A DNA stretch of 64,000 bases from Candidatus Nitrotoga sp. AM1P. Lineage in GTDB: Bacteria > Pseudomonadota > Gammaproteobacteria > Burkholderiales > Gallionellaceae. The notes beneath the pieces were generated by a model. It made no database searches, had not been told where the DNA came from, and worked only from the letters and a program-made list of their open reading frames with translations. Made by a program: the position numbers and the translations under genes. Where the stretch lies: assembly GCF_013168275.1 (NCBI RefSeq), contig NZ_AP019547.1:2232001-2296000 (forward strand), in the 5' to 3' direction. Below, one piece after another: positions 7,987 through 16,701 of the stretch; position 1 is the stretch's first letter, and each line of letters starts with the position of its first letter.

Positions 7987-9351
7987 ATGGGAAAAGATAT
8001 ACGCGAAGATATAGCTTGGGCACAGATTAACAAAGATGTGCTTAAGAGTTTAGAGAGTCCAAGAAGGATGTATTGGGTGATTTTATTTATCGCAATTGCC
8101 ATGATAGGTGTGGCGGTGGGAAGTGAGATCTATCAGTATCAGGCCGGCATGGGTGTCTCCAATAAAAATAATTCTCATGTGTGGGGTTTGTACATCGCCA
8201 CTTTCATTTTTTGGATAGGCATGAGCCATTCCGGAACTTTATTGTCAGCGATTCTGCATTTAATGCATGCTGATTGGCGTAAACCGATCTACCGTTTTGC
8301 CGAGGCAATGACAACTTTCTCGTTGATGACAGCAGGTCTGTTCGTTTTGGTGCACTTAGGTCGTTTATGGATGGTCTATTATGTAATGCCTTACCCTAAC
8401 GAGCGGTGGGTGTGGCCAAACTTTCAATCGCCGCTTGTATGGGATATGTTTGCGATTGCCACCTATTTAAGTTCTTCCGTCCTTTTTCTTTATGTCGGCA
8501 TGATCCCTGATCTGGCAATTTGTCGTGACAATATCCACGCGGGCTGGCGTAAGAAACTTTACACTGTGATGTCACTTGGTTGGGAAGGAACTGATCGCCA
8601 GTGGCGCAACTTCCGCATCACATATTTAACGATAGCTTGTTTCCTGATCCCGCTGGCGGTTTCTGTTCACTCCATCGTAGCTTCTGACTTTGCTATGTCG
8701 AATATGCCGGGTTGGCACGTCACGTCGTTCCCGCCATACTTTGTTGCGGGTGCCTTGTATTCCGGTTGTGCGGCGATCATCACGCTTTTTATTATTCTAC
8801 GATATGTGTTCAAGTTTGAAGAGTACATGACGTTGCCTATTATGAAGAAGCTGGTACGTTTAACCTTTGCTATTGCGATGGTTTGGACTTACCTCAATCT
8901 GATCGAGTTTGCTTCCGTATGGTATGGACATGACCAGACAGCCAAGGATCAATTGATTTTTAAGGCTACTGGTCCTTATGCCCCATTCTTTTGGGCAATG
9001 ATCTTCTTTGGATCTATTTTACCTTTGATGCTAGCGTTTAAACGTTTTCAGACCCACCTGCCAATATTGTTCGTAGTGTCGATATTACTCAACGTAGGTA
9101 TGTGGCTGGAACGTTGGATGATTATAGCGCCGAGTTTTGCGCACGGTCACTATCCTTGGACTTGGGATCATGATCAATGGCCAAGTTTAGTGCAGTGGGG
9201 TATCGTGTTTGGTAGCTTTGGCTGGTTCACGTTGTTGTTTATGGTGTTCTGTAAGGTATTCCCTTCCGTTTCTATGTATGAAGTCAAAGAAATGGTCTAT
9301 CACCGTAGTCTAGCGATGAAGCACAAACCTGCTGTGAAGGGAGAGTACTAA
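7987..9351 (+). CDS. actC: ACIII subunit ActC, NrfD/PsrC-like quinol-binding membrane protein
   Basis: Integral membrane subunit of 454 aa with about ten hydrophobic segments, the NrfD-type fold that forms the main quinol site in ACIII. The start region carries the family's soluble N-terminus followed by the first helix (YWVILFIAIAMIGVAV). The motifs GMSHSGTLLSAILHL and NMPGWHVTSFPPYFVAGALYSG are typical ActC sequences. GGGGAGG lies upstream of the ATG (7971-7977). It follows actB2 with a 77-bp gap that holds an imperfect hairpin (TGCCGCGT/AGCGGCA, 7924-7944) which may tune downstream expression. Confidence 0.92.
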   Translation: MGKDIREDIAWAQINKDVLKSLESPRRMYWVILFIAIAMIGVAVGSEIYQYQAGMGVSNKNNSHVWGLYIATFIFWIGMSHSGTLLSAILHLMHADWRKPIYRFAEAMTTFSLMTAGLFVLVHLGRLWMVYYVMPYPNERWVWPNFQSPLVWDMFAIATYLSSSVLFLYVGMIPDLAICRDNIHAGWRKKLYTVMSLGWEGTDRQWRNFRITYLTIACFLIPLAVSVHSIVASDFAMSNMPGWHVTSFPPYFVAGALYSGCAAIITLFIILRYVFKFEEYMTLPIMKKLVRLTFAIAMVWTYLNLIEFASVWYGHDQTAKDQLIFKATGPYAPFFWAMIFFGSILPLMLAFKRFQTHLPILFVVSILLNVGMWLERWMIIAPSFAHGHYPWTWDHDQWPSLVQWGIVFGSFGWFTLLFMVFCKVFPSVSMYEVKEMVYHRSLAMKHKPAVKGEY

Positions 9352-9352
9352 A

Positions 9353-9880
9353 ATGAGCCAACGTCATTTACTGGCACTGTTTAACGATTTTGATGAGGCC
9401 GTGGCTGCAATTGCCGAATTACGCGCGGCCAATATCAAGGGGTTTAACATGGACGACTTGATACTTAAGTCACCCATTGAGCATCCCGAAGTTGAAAAAG
9501 TGTTGGGCGACAAGCCAGTCCATGTGCAATGGTTTACTCTAATTGGAGCGTGCATGGGTGGTCTGCTTGCTTTTTTTCTTGTTGCGAGCGCACAGGCCAA
9601 CTTCTTTTCTCAAATTAAGGGTGGCAAACCAATTGTGCCATTGCCGCCTGATTTCGTGTTGACTTATGAAATGTTCATTCTTGGGGGTGTATTTATCACC
9701 ATCCTTGGTTTCTTAATTTGCGCAGGCTTGCCAGCTAAGCGGTCATCCTTATATAGCACCAAAGTTTCGGAAGACCAAATTGGTATTTTGGTGAAAGGGG
9801 ACGAGTCGGCAGTAGCTATTTTTAAGACGATTTTTACCAAGCATAAGGCACTTGAGATTCAGGAAGAGGCGGGAAAATGA
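9353..9880 (+). CDS. actD: ACIII subunit ActD (DUF3341)
   Basis: Small membrane-anchored ACIII subunit of 175 aa, the normal size. It begins with a soluble ferredoxin-like part (HLLALFNDFDEAVAAIAELR), then two transmembrane segments (about residues 62-82 and 107-128), then a short cytoplasmic tail. Spacing to actC is 1 bp and its end overlaps the actE start by 4 bp (ATGA), so translation is coupled. Confidence 0.9.
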   Translation: MSQRHLLALFNDFDEAVAAIAELRAANIKGFNMDDLILKSPIEHPEVEKVLGDKPVHVQWFTLIGACMGGLLAFFLVASAQANFFSQIKGGKPIVPLPPDFVLTYEMFILGGVFITILGFLICAGLPAKRSSLYSTKVSEDQIGILVKGDESAVAIFKTIFTKHKALEIQEEAGK

Positions 9881-10416
9881 TGAAATTATCCTTGGCAATT
9901 GTATTGCTGTTAGTACCTACGTTTGCGCAAGCATGGCCATGGTCGCACGACATGGCGAACCAGATTAGTATTAAACCACAGGAAAGTGCGGATTTGAAAA
10001 ATCCTGGAATGAGGCCATATCCAAAACATTCAGTTCCAATTCCTGGTGTGTCATCTCTGGTGAAGGACATGGGCGCGTCAGAAAAGCAATTAAATCCGAT
10101 TCCAGCAGATGACAAATCAGTGGCCCTTGGCGGGAAATTGTTTCAAATTTATTGCACTCCTTGTCACGGATATTCTGGCAAAGGCGATGGACTAGTTGGA
10201 GCGAAATTATTATTAAAGCCATTTGATTTGACAGCTGAACAAACAAAAGGGCGGTCTGATGGTTTCATTTGGGGCTATATGACATTCGGTGGTGCGGTCA
10301 TGCCATCGTATGCTAATGATCTGTCAGCTACTGAACGCTGGAATGTAATCAACTATGTGCGCAAGGTGCTGCAAAATGGGCAATCTGCCGTGGCAGTAAC
10401 GCCTACAGCCAAATAA
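9877..10416 (+). CDS. actE: ACIII subunit ActE, monohaem cytochrome c
   Basis: Periplasmic monohaem subunit of ACIII, 179 aa. It has a Sec signal (residues 1-19, ending AQA) and one haem site CTPCHG (Cys93, Cys96, His97), with the likely Met ligand in GGAVMPSYAN. ACIII operons carry one monohaem cytochrome in this position. It passes electrons from the iron-sulfur and multihaem subunits to the acceptor. The start overlaps actD by 4 bp. Confidence 0.92.
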   Translation: MMKLSLAIVLLLVPTFAQAWPWSHDMANQISIKPQESADLKNPGMRPYPKHSVPIPGVSSLVKDMGASEKQLNPIPADDKSVALGGKLFQIYCTPCHGYSGKGDGLVGAKLLLKPFDLTAEQTKGRSDGFIWGYMTFGGAVMPSYANDLSATERWNVINYVRKVLQNGQSAVAVTPTAK

Positions 10417-10429
10417 GGGAGTGCAGCAA

Positions 10430-11443
10430 ATGATTTCGTATAGCAATTGGTCAGTTTTGACAGTTAGTTTTTTGGTGGTACTGTATCTTGCGCTGGGGGG
10501 AGTGACATTGAGTGCAGTGTTGCACTTGGTAGGTGCCCAATGGCGCTATGAAATTCGCCGATTAGCAGTATCTTTGTTTGCACTTTTCCCGTTAGCGTTT
10601 GTATTGTTGATCATACTATTGGTTGGCGGCGAAAAAACTTTCCCATGGTTGAACACGGCTACTGAGCATGGGCATCATCTTCCCGCTTGGCATAACTACA
10701 CATTTTTGGTGGCCCGCCAAGTGCTGGGTATGCTGGCAGTAATGACTATTTTTTGGGTATTTATCAAGCGACAGGAGGTGAGTGATCGCAGCAAGGAAGA
10801 TCAGCAACGCTTTCATAATATTGCAAATTGGATCCCCTATACTTTTGTATTATACGGCACTATGATAGCCTGGGACTTTGAGATGACGCTGGTACCATCT
10901 TGGCATAGTGCGATTTATGGTATGCAGCATTTTATTAGTAATTTCAATATGTTCATGGCTTTCCTTGTGACGTGGATTTACATATTGAATACGTGTGGCA
11001 AATTGGTGCGCCCCGTTGAAGATTATGTTTACAACTACCTCGCGCAGATGATGTTCGCCTTCACTTTGCTATTTATATACACTTTCTTTGCACAATATTT
11101 AGTCATCTGGTATCCCAATCTCCCCAACGAAGTGGATCGCGTGATGGGGATGCAGAATGGCGACTATAGTGTGCTATGGTGGTCAATGATAACTCTTAAA
11201 TTTATTATTCCATTTACAGTGCTGGCTATGCGTCGGTCACGGCACTCACCGCCCATTATTTTGACAGTGGCTGCTAGTATTATTGTTGGAACATTGTTTG
11301 AAAGATATGTTTGGATTTCTGGTGTAAATGGCACCGGCACTATACCCGTGTTTGCTGTTCTTGTTATTGTCCCAGTATTGGCCGTTATCGGGTTCCTATT
11401 GGTGCGTCGTATGATGGCCCGTAGTCAACTGATAAAAGTGTGA
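10430..11443 (+). CDS. actF: ACIII subunit ActF, second polytopic membrane subunit
   Basis: Polytopic membrane protein of 337 aa, related to ActC in fold and rather short for an ActF. I start at ATG 10430 because AAGGGAG (10416-10422) lies 7 nt upstream; an in-frame GTG at 10421 would overlap that ribosome site. About ten hydrophobic segments are visible, with LSAVLHLVGAQWRYEIRR near the N-terminus and MQHFISNFNMFMAF in the middle. It is the last gene of the act cluster. Its stop codon region (GTGTGA) is immediately followed by sspA. Confidence 0.88.
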   Translation: MISYSNWSVLTVSFLVVLYLALGGVTLSAVLHLVGAQWRYEIRRLAVSLFALFPLAFVLLIILLVGGEKTFPWLNTATEHGHHLPAWHNYTFLVARQVLGMLAVMTIFWVFIKRQEVSDRSKEDQQRFHNIANWIPYTFVLYGTMIAWDFEMTLVPSWHSAIYGMQHFISNFNMFMAFLVTWIYILNTCGKLVRPVEDYVYNYLAQMMFAFTLLFIYTFFAQYLVIWYPNLPNEVDRVMGMQNGDYSVLWWSMITLKFIIPFTVLAMRRSRHSPPIILTVAASIIVGTLFERYVWISGVNGTGTIPVFAVLVIVPVLAVIGFLLVRRMMARSQLIKV

Positions 11444-11451
11444 GCCGCGCT

Positions 11452-12051
11452 ATGATGACGCTTTACTCGGGAACAACAGACCCGTTCAGTCAGCGCTGCC
11501 GTATTGTGTTGTATGAAAAAGGGATGGATTTTCAGATCATTGATGTCGACGTGTTCAACAAACCCGAAGATCTCATGATAATGAATCCATATAATATGGT
11601 ACCAGTGCTGGTAGAGCGAGATTTGGTTTTGTATGAATCCAATATCATCAACGAATATATTGATGAACGATTTCCGCATCCGCAATTGATGCCTGCCGAT
11701 CCTGTAATGCGTGCGCGCGCCAGATTATTTTTACATCGCTTTGAGAGTGAGATGTTTTGTAATATTGGTGCGCTGGAAAGTGGAGTGCAAAAGACCGCAG
11801 ATAAGGCACGTCTGTCAGTACGCGACAGTCTGACCCAAATTGCCCCGATTTTTGCCAAACAAAAATTTATGCTGAATGATGAATATACCATGCTTGACGT
11901 GGCAATCGCCCCATTACTATGGCGCCTGGATTATTACGATATTCAACTTGCCAAGGAGGCTGCGCCGCTGATGAAATATGCTGAACGACTGTTTTCGCGT
12001 CCGGCCTATATTGAAGCGATGACGGCAGCCGAAAAAGCGATGCGGAAGTGA
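11452..12051 (+). CDS. sspA: Stringent starvation protein A (GST-fold transcription regulator)
   Basis: RNA-polymerase-associated GST-fold protein involved in stress and stationary-phase gene control. 199 aa. The start MMTLYSGTTDPFSQRCR matches the family; an in-frame GTG at 11440 would add four unlike residues. Signatures are YESNIINEYIDERFPHPQLMP and DPVMRARARL. The usual active-site Cys of thioredoxin-like folds is Asp here (TTDPFS). It begins 8 bp after actF, so it is probably co-transcribed with the act operon, and it overlaps sspB by 4 bp. Confidence 0.93.
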   Translation: MMTLYSGTTDPFSQRCRIVLYEKGMDFQIIDVDVFNKPEDLMIMNPYNMVPVLVERDLVLYESNIINEYIDERFPHPQLMPADPVMRARARLFLHRFESEMFCNIGALESGVQKTADKARLSVRDSLTQIAPIFAKQKFMLNDEYTMLDVAIAPLLWRLDYYDIQLAKEAAPLMKYAERLFSRPAYIEAMTAAEKAMRK

Positions 12052-12452
12052 AGGAGTTTTCCACAAAGCCATATTTGATACGTGCGATTTACGATTGGTG
12101 CTCCGACAGTGCTTTAACTCCTTATTTGGCAGTGAAAGTGAATGAACAAACGCGAGTGCCGAAAGCTTATGTTAAGGATGGCGAGATCGTGATTAACCTT
12201 AGCATGGATGCAGTGCGTAACCTGCATATTGGTAATGAAGAGATTACCTGCGGTGGGCGCTTTGGGGGTGTGTCGCATGGACTGGTCGTGCCGATAGATG
12301 CGGTGATTGGTATTTTTGCTAAGGAGACTGGACAAGGGCTGGTTTTTCAGGGAAATGACTCCATACCGACACTTCCAACGGATAATGGTAGTGCGACTTC
12401 GCCAGATAAACCTACGCTTCCTGGAAAACCGCGACTTAGAGTAGTGAAATAA
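12048..12452 (+). CDS. sspB: ClpXP protease specificity-enhancing factor SspB
   Basis: Adaptor that delivers ssrA-tagged proteins to ClpXP, 134 aa. The N-terminal dimer domain carries KPYLIRAIYDWCSDSALTPYL and GGRFGGVSHGLVVPI, both family hallmarks. The C-terminal tail, after a flexible linker, ends in LPGKPRLRVVK, the short ClpX-binding motif. The GTG start overlaps the sspA stop (GTGA), the usual sspA-sspB coupling. Confidence 0.93.
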   Translation: MKEFSTKPYLIRAIYDWCSDSALTPYLAVKVNEQTRVPKAYVKDGEIVINLSMDAVRNLHIGNEEITCGGRFGGVSHGLVVPIDAVIGIFAKETGQGLVFQGNDSIPTLPTDNGSATSPDKPTLPGKPRLRVVK

Positions 12453-12824
12453 AATTCCCATAGGAATATTGTGCGGCTTGTTCTGTCAAGCAATTTTATC
12501 TCAGCAGGTTTAATGTCCCGTCCTTGGGCAAAATGCTGGCTGAAAATCAGCGAATTGTAAGAGGGTAGTAAATAGACGCTGTTTGTGGCTGGATGCAGAA
12601 TACTCCAATTGGGAATTAAGTCTAAAGGTGCGGTTTTAGGATTCAGACTGTTTTCAATCGGCTAAATATTCTTTTGAAGTGAATTCACGCGCGCTGTTCA
12701 AAGTTGTGTTGTCTCAGGAGCATTGCTTCTTCGGTTTACGTATCGAGTTGGCGAAACGTAAAATTGGACTAGAAATATTGTTTGGCCAATGGCAATAGTT
12801 TAAGTTTCCTACATACACTTTTAT
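12453..12824. other. Intergenic region between sspB and the converging rlmL-like gene
   Basis: About 370 bases with no ORF I can support. A weak hairpin GCTTG-(6 nt)-CAAGC followed by AATTTTATC (12476-12499) is the only terminator-like element for the act-ssp operon. Nothing else was recognised. Confidence 0.45.
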
Positions 12825-13967
12825 TCAAGTGCGGTTACTCCCCGCCACCATTTTGTATTCAAATAGACGACATTCAATTGCGCCGTTGAACAGTAAAGTG
12901 CGGCGTGAAACGGACAGGCGGATGAACTTCGGCATGCGTAAATCGGAAGTGAACAGATAGGCATTCCAGCCGCCAAACTTTTTCTTCAGCACGTCGCCCA
13001 GCTTTGGGTACAACGCTTGCAGTTCTTCCAAGTCGCCCATGCGCTCGCCATAAGGCAGGTTTGCTACCAGCACGCCATGGTCGGCTGGTGCGGAAATTTC
13101 CAGCACGTTCGCTTGATTGAGCGACACCGCTTCCAGTAATCCAACGTTTTTCAGATTAAGATGCGCGGCTTTAAGTTCGTCACCATATAAATCACTGCCG
13201 AATATCGGCAATGCGCTAACCGGCTTTTGTGCCGCTTGCGCTTGGCTGCGCATTTCGCTCCACGCGGCGGCGTCGAAATTTTTCAGTTTCTCGAAGGCAA
13301 AGCTGCGACTGATTCCCGGGGCGATGTTAAACGACATTAGTGCCGCCTCAATCAGGAAGGTGCCACTGCCGCACATCGGGTCAAGCAGCGGCACGCCGGG
13401 CTGCCAACCTGTCAGCATTAAAATGCCCGCAGCTAGATTCTCGCGCAGGGGTGCAATGTTGGTGTATTGGCGCACACCGCGTTTGAACAGCGCATCGCCG
13501 GAAGTGTCGACATACAGCGTCATGCGGCTGGATTCAAGGAAGGCATGGATACGGATATCCGGCGTATGTGTATCTACGCTGGGACGTTCGCCAGTGAGCG
13601 CGCGGAATTTATCGCACACAGCATCCTTGATTTTCAGTGTGGCAAAATCCAGACTTTTCAAAGGACATTTAATTGCCGTCATATTGACGCGGATGGTGTG
13701 TAAGGTGTCGAACCAATCGTTCCACGGCAGTGCATAGGCGGTATCGAAAATATCTTGCTCGGTGCGATAATGTGCTATCGCCACGCGCCACAACACGCGA
13801 CTGGCAATGCGGCTGTGTAGATTGACACGGTAGCTCAACAAAAAGGGGCCAGTGAAATGCACCCCGCCATCGGTGGCATGCACCTCTTGTGCGCCGAGCG
13901 TATTCAGTTCATTGGCCAGCATTGTTTCCAAGCCGCGCGGACAGGGTGAAAAAAATTTTTCAAGCAT
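12825..13967 (-). CDS. RlmL-type 23S rRNA (guanine-N2) methyltransferase
   Basis: S-adenosylmethionine-dependent RNA methyltransferase of 380 aa. It has an N-terminal THUMP domain (FFSPCPRGLETMLANEL start) and a C-terminal Rossmann-fold catalytic domain with DPMCGSGTFLIEA (SAM-binding) and the guanine-N2 motif NLPYGER. It corresponds to the RlmL half of the fused E. coli RlmKL; no RlmK half is attached, as is common in betaproteobacteria. It is followed upstream by hemJ with a 4-bp gap, so they are likely one transcript. Confidence 0.85.
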   Translation of the reverse strand: MLEKFFSPCPRGLETMLANELNTLGAQEVHATDGGVHFTGPFLLSYRVNLHSRIASRVLWRVAIAHYRTEQDIFDTAYALPWNDWFDTLHTIRVNMTAIKCPLKSLDFATLKIKDAVCDKFRALTGERPSVDTHTPDIRIHAFLESSRMTLYVDTSGDALFKRGVRQYTNIAPLRENLAAGILMLTGWQPGVPLLDPMCGSGTFLIEAALMSFNIAPGISRSFAFEKLKNFDAAAWSEMRSQAQAAQKPVSALPIFGSDLYGDELKAAHLNLKNVGLLEAVSLNQANVLEISAPADHGVLVANLPYGERMGDLEELQALYPKLGDVLKKKFGGWNAYLFTSDLRMPKFIRLSVSRRTLLFNGAIECRLFEYKMVAGSNRT

Positions 13968-13971
13968 TTAT

Positions 13972-14385
13972 TTATACAGGTTTGACGATTACAAGAATGA
14001 TGATGGCAATCATAAGCACCACTGGAAATTCATTGAACCAGCGGTAGAATACATGACTGCGTGTGTTGCGATCGGTTTTAAAGTCGTGCAGCAGCTTGCC
14101 ACAATAGATGTGGTAGGCGATCAAACATAATACCAGCGTGAACTTGATGTGCATCCATCCGCCGGTTACACCATACCCAATCCACAGCCATAATCCAAAA
14201 ATGGCAGTCAGCACTCCACCTGGCGTCATGATGCCGTAGAACAATTTGCGCTCCATGATTTTGAATCGCTCGATGCTGGTTTTATCTGTGCTCATGGCGT
14301 GATACACGAACAGGCGCGGTAGGTAGAACAAACCTGCAAACCAGGTAACCATAAAAATCACATGCAATGCTTTAATCCATAACAT
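13972..14385 (-). CDS. hemJ: Protoporphyrinogen IX oxidase HemJ
   Basis: Inner-membrane enzyme for the penultimate step of haem synthesis. 137 aa with four hydrophobic segments. The conserved N-terminal histidine lies in WIKALHVIFMVTWFAGLFYLPRLFVYHA, and RKLFYGIMTPGG follows, as in HemJ (UPF0093/CopD-like). Its presence suggests that this organism uses HemJ at this step. Confidence 0.9.
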   Translation of the reverse strand: MLWIKALHVIFMVTWFAGLFYLPRLFVYHAMSTDKTSIERFKIMERKLFYGIMTPGGVLTAIFGLWLWIGYGVTGGWMHIKFTLVLCLIAYHIYCGKLLHDFKTDRNTRSHVFYRWFNEFPVVLMIAIIILVIVKPV

Positions 14386-14548
14386 AATTTATTTATTTTA
14401 AAGTACAAGAAGAAGTATAAATTCAAAACCCTAAGCGAGACAAAGAGCGCAAAGGGGTAAGCAGGCAAGCGCGCTGATTGCAAAACAATTTTAACGAGTA
14501 GCATATGTTTTATATGTAAGCGATAAAATTTATCGAGCAATACTCCGG

Positions 14549-15163
14549 TCAGAGCGCTTGTCCCATGAAATTGTCACGTACAATCTCTTTCAACTGATCC
14601 AGACGGCCGTGGAAAAAATGCACCGCTCCCGGTAATACTACGATAGGTAGGCGTTGCGGGCGTGCCCATTGCATAACGTCCGTTAACGAAACTACTTCAT
14701 CCAACTCACCATGAACCAGTAGTGTGTTGGGCGGTACGGGCGGCATCGCATAACGCGTCACGGCCGGTGCGATCAGCACCAGTTGCCACGGGGACAATTG
14801 CTGTGCCGCACGCGCCTGCACATAACCACCGAAGGAAAAACCCGATAGAATCAGCGGTAGGTCGCCATATTTGCTCAATGCATAGCGCGTTACTGTGAGC
14901 GCATCATCTACTTCACCATTACCATTATCAAACTCGCCGCTACTGGCACCGACGCCCCGAAAATTGAAGCGCAACGCGGCGAATCCTAGTTCGGTAAAAG
15001 TCTTGGCCAGTGTAGTTACGATCTTGTTTTCCATCGTTCCGCCCACAGTAGGCAGCGGATGCGCTATCACCGCGATCGCACGCGGTACAATATCCGGTAT
15101 ATGTATCACAACCTCCAGCTTACCCGCTGGGCCGGGGATGGAAACCTTTTCTAATGTGGGCAT
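14549..15163 (-). CDS. Alpha/beta hydrolase of the COG2945 type
   Basis: Predicted serine hydrolase of 204 aa. Seen: an oxyanion-side HPLPTVGGTMENKIV segment, the nucleophile elbow GFSFGGYVQ (Ser in GxSxG), and candidate acid and base residues in VHGELDEVV and VHFFHG. The start is coupled to the ferredoxin gene by a 1-nt overlap (TAATG). The substrate is unknown; the family is often annotated only as hydrolase. Confidence 0.82.
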   Translation of the reverse strand: MPTLEKVSIPGPAGKLEVVIHIPDIVPRAIAVIAHPLPTVGGTMENKIVTTLAKTFTELGFAALRFNFRGVGASSGEFDNGNGEVDDALTVTRYALSKYGDLPLILSGFSFGGYVQARAAQQLSPWQLVLIAPAVTRYAMPPVPPNTLLVHGELDEVVSLTDVMQWARPQRLPIVVLPGAVHFFHGRLDQLKEIVRDNFMGQAL

Positions 15164-15474
15164 TAAATTTTCAGGCGTTCCACCACACGCCCATTCTGCA
15201 AGTGTTCAATAATGATTTCGTCGAGGTCGCTTTCATCCATATACGTGTACCACACTCCCTCGGGATACACCACTAATACAGGTCCTTCATCACAACGATT
15301 CATGCAACCTGCCGAGTTGATACGGATACGATTTGTTTCATTAGACAGTCCAAGTGCTTGAACTTTATCTTTAACATAGTCGCGCATCCATTGCGCACCG
15401 ATATTATTGCAGCACTCCGCGCCTTCTTCGCGTTGGTTAGTGCAAAAGAAAACATGCTTTTGATAGTAGCTCAT
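15163..15474 (-). CDS. Thioredoxin-like [2Fe-2S] ferredoxin
   Basis: 103-aa small iron-sulfur protein. The start at 15474 (MSYYQKHVFFC) follows a GAGG box at suitable spacing; four extra residues from 15486 are not needed. Cysteines occur in HVFFCTNQRE, AECC, and INSAGCMNRCDEGP, the pattern of the (2Fe-2S) ferredoxins of the NuoE-like thioredoxin fold. It is the first gene of a coupled pair with the hydrolase. A redox role is inferred from the family; no partner is shown. Confidence 0.85.
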   Translation of the reverse strand: MSYYQKHVFFCTNQREEGAECCNNIGAQWMRDYVKDKVQALGLSNETNRIRINSAGCMNRCDEGPVLVVYPEGVWYTYMDESDLDEIIIEHLQNGRVVERLKI

Positions 15475-15514
15475 ACAAGACCTCACAAGAATAAATTTTA
15501 ATTATACAGCCTCA

Positions 15515-16588
15515 CTACGATGTATTTTTAACGCGCCAAAGGTAGCCAAGCATCAGAAACGGAAACACTAATGCAATGGTTTGCGACAAACCATTGTAAT
15601 TTAGCAGATGGCCGTAATTCCATTGGTACAGGCGCATGGCTGCAGAGGGCTCACCGCCATCTACTATCCAGTGCGCCAACACCCAATAACCTAGCGCAAC
15701 CAGTGCAGCACATTTTGACAGCTGCGTGCGGGATAATCGGCTGGCAGCAATTACTAGCAGTACGCCCGCAAAAATACCAAGCATGGCCTCACCGTTTAGC
15801 CATAACAACAATGCCCATGATTTGAGCAGTAGGGCTGCGGCGGTGAACTTGGCCACTGCCACCGCACACAATACCAGTAACAGCGTACTTGCCGCTTGGC
15901 GGCGTATGCGCAGCAAGGTTAACAGCAATATCCCCAGCATCAGCATATTGAGCAGTACCACCATGCTTTCCATCCAATTAAATGGTTCAGGCTGAATCAC
16001 GACGAAAGGTGCTCGCGCCACTTTGCTAATGAACACATTGCCCAGCATGGGCAGCGAAGGATTGACTTGCGCGAACATCCACAGTGCGACCAACGCCAAG
16101 CCGAAATCCACGCCTCCTCCGCCATGAAACAAACGCATACGCCAATGCGTCAGGTGCAGAGCAAACCATTCACGCGGCGCAATGCTAACTGCCAACAACG
16201 CACCCGCTAGCGCGCCGCTACTGTTGGCGAGCAAATCGAGATTGGAACTAATACGTACAGGCAAATACATTTGCGCATATTCCATCATGGCGGAAAGTAC
16301 TACTCCGCCTAATGTGGCAAGCAGTACAGTCCAGCTTACGCTGAAGCGCGCACGTAATGTCAATCCAAGCAATAGCCCAAACGGCAGATAACCGAGCAGA
16401 TTAGCAGCGGCATCGAACCAAGTGTATTGCAGGAATAACGGCAAAGCCAACACAGCAGAAAATTCCAACCCCTGTTCCTGCCAGCCCGAAAACGGCGATA
16501 AGCTGGCATACATGATGAACAGTGCATAACCTGCGGCAAGGTATGTCCGTAGACGCGCGCGCGAAGAAGCGATGATGGTTTCTTTCAT
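15515..16588 (-). CDS. VanZ-family membrane protein
   Basis: 357-aa polytopic membrane protein, about nine hydrophobic segments. The N-terminal half has the VanZ signature (YASLSPFSGW, AAANLLGYLPFGLLLGL, MEYAQMYLPVRISSNLDLLANSSGALAG). The C-terminal half is additional membrane sequence of unknown role. Function in Gram-negative bacteria is not established. No Shine-Dalgarno is visible before the ATG; the 22 bp directly upstream form an imperfect palindrome (16589-16610). Confidence 0.78.
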   Translation of the reverse strand: MKETIIASSRARLRTYLAAGYALFIMYASLSPFSGWQEQGLEFSAVLALPLFLQYTWFDAAANLLGYLPFGLLLGLTLRARFSVSWTVLLATLGGVVLSAMMEYAQMYLPVRISSNLDLLANSSGALAGALLAVSIAPREWFALHLTHWRMRLFHGGGGVDFGLALVALWMFAQVNPSLPMLGNVFISKVARAPFVVIQPEPFNWMESMVVLLNMLMLGILLLTLLRIRRQAASTLLLVLCAVAVAKFTAAALLLKSWALLLWLNGEAMLGIFAGVLLVIAASRLSRTQLSKCAALVALGYWVLAHWIVDGGEPSAAMRLYQWNYGHLLNYNGLSQTIALVFPFLMLGYLWRVKNTS

Positions 16589-16610
16589 AATCGAATAAGT
16601 TTATCCGATT
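16589..16610. promoter_or_regulatory. Imperfect palindrome abutting the VanZ-like start codon
   Basis: The 22 bases match their own reverse complement at 9 of 11 positions per half-site (AATCG...CGATT outer arms). It directly touches the ATG and replaces any Shine-Dalgarno, so it could be an operator or a leader hairpin. Confidence 0.3.
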
Positions 16611-16701
16611 ATTCTATTTTGCTCATTTACGTAGTGTACTATTTTACCGTGAGGAGGTAGCGCAATGGTGCCAGTTGCGGCGGAATGTGATCGGAATTTT
16701 T

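Noticed and set aside
7445..8023. 192-aa minus-strand ORF across actB2 and actC
   Set aside because: Overlaps the strongly supported act genes and shows no known motif.
13117..13737. 206-aa plus-strand ORF opposite the RlmL-like gene
   Set aside because: Antisense shadow; no ribosome site and no domain signal.
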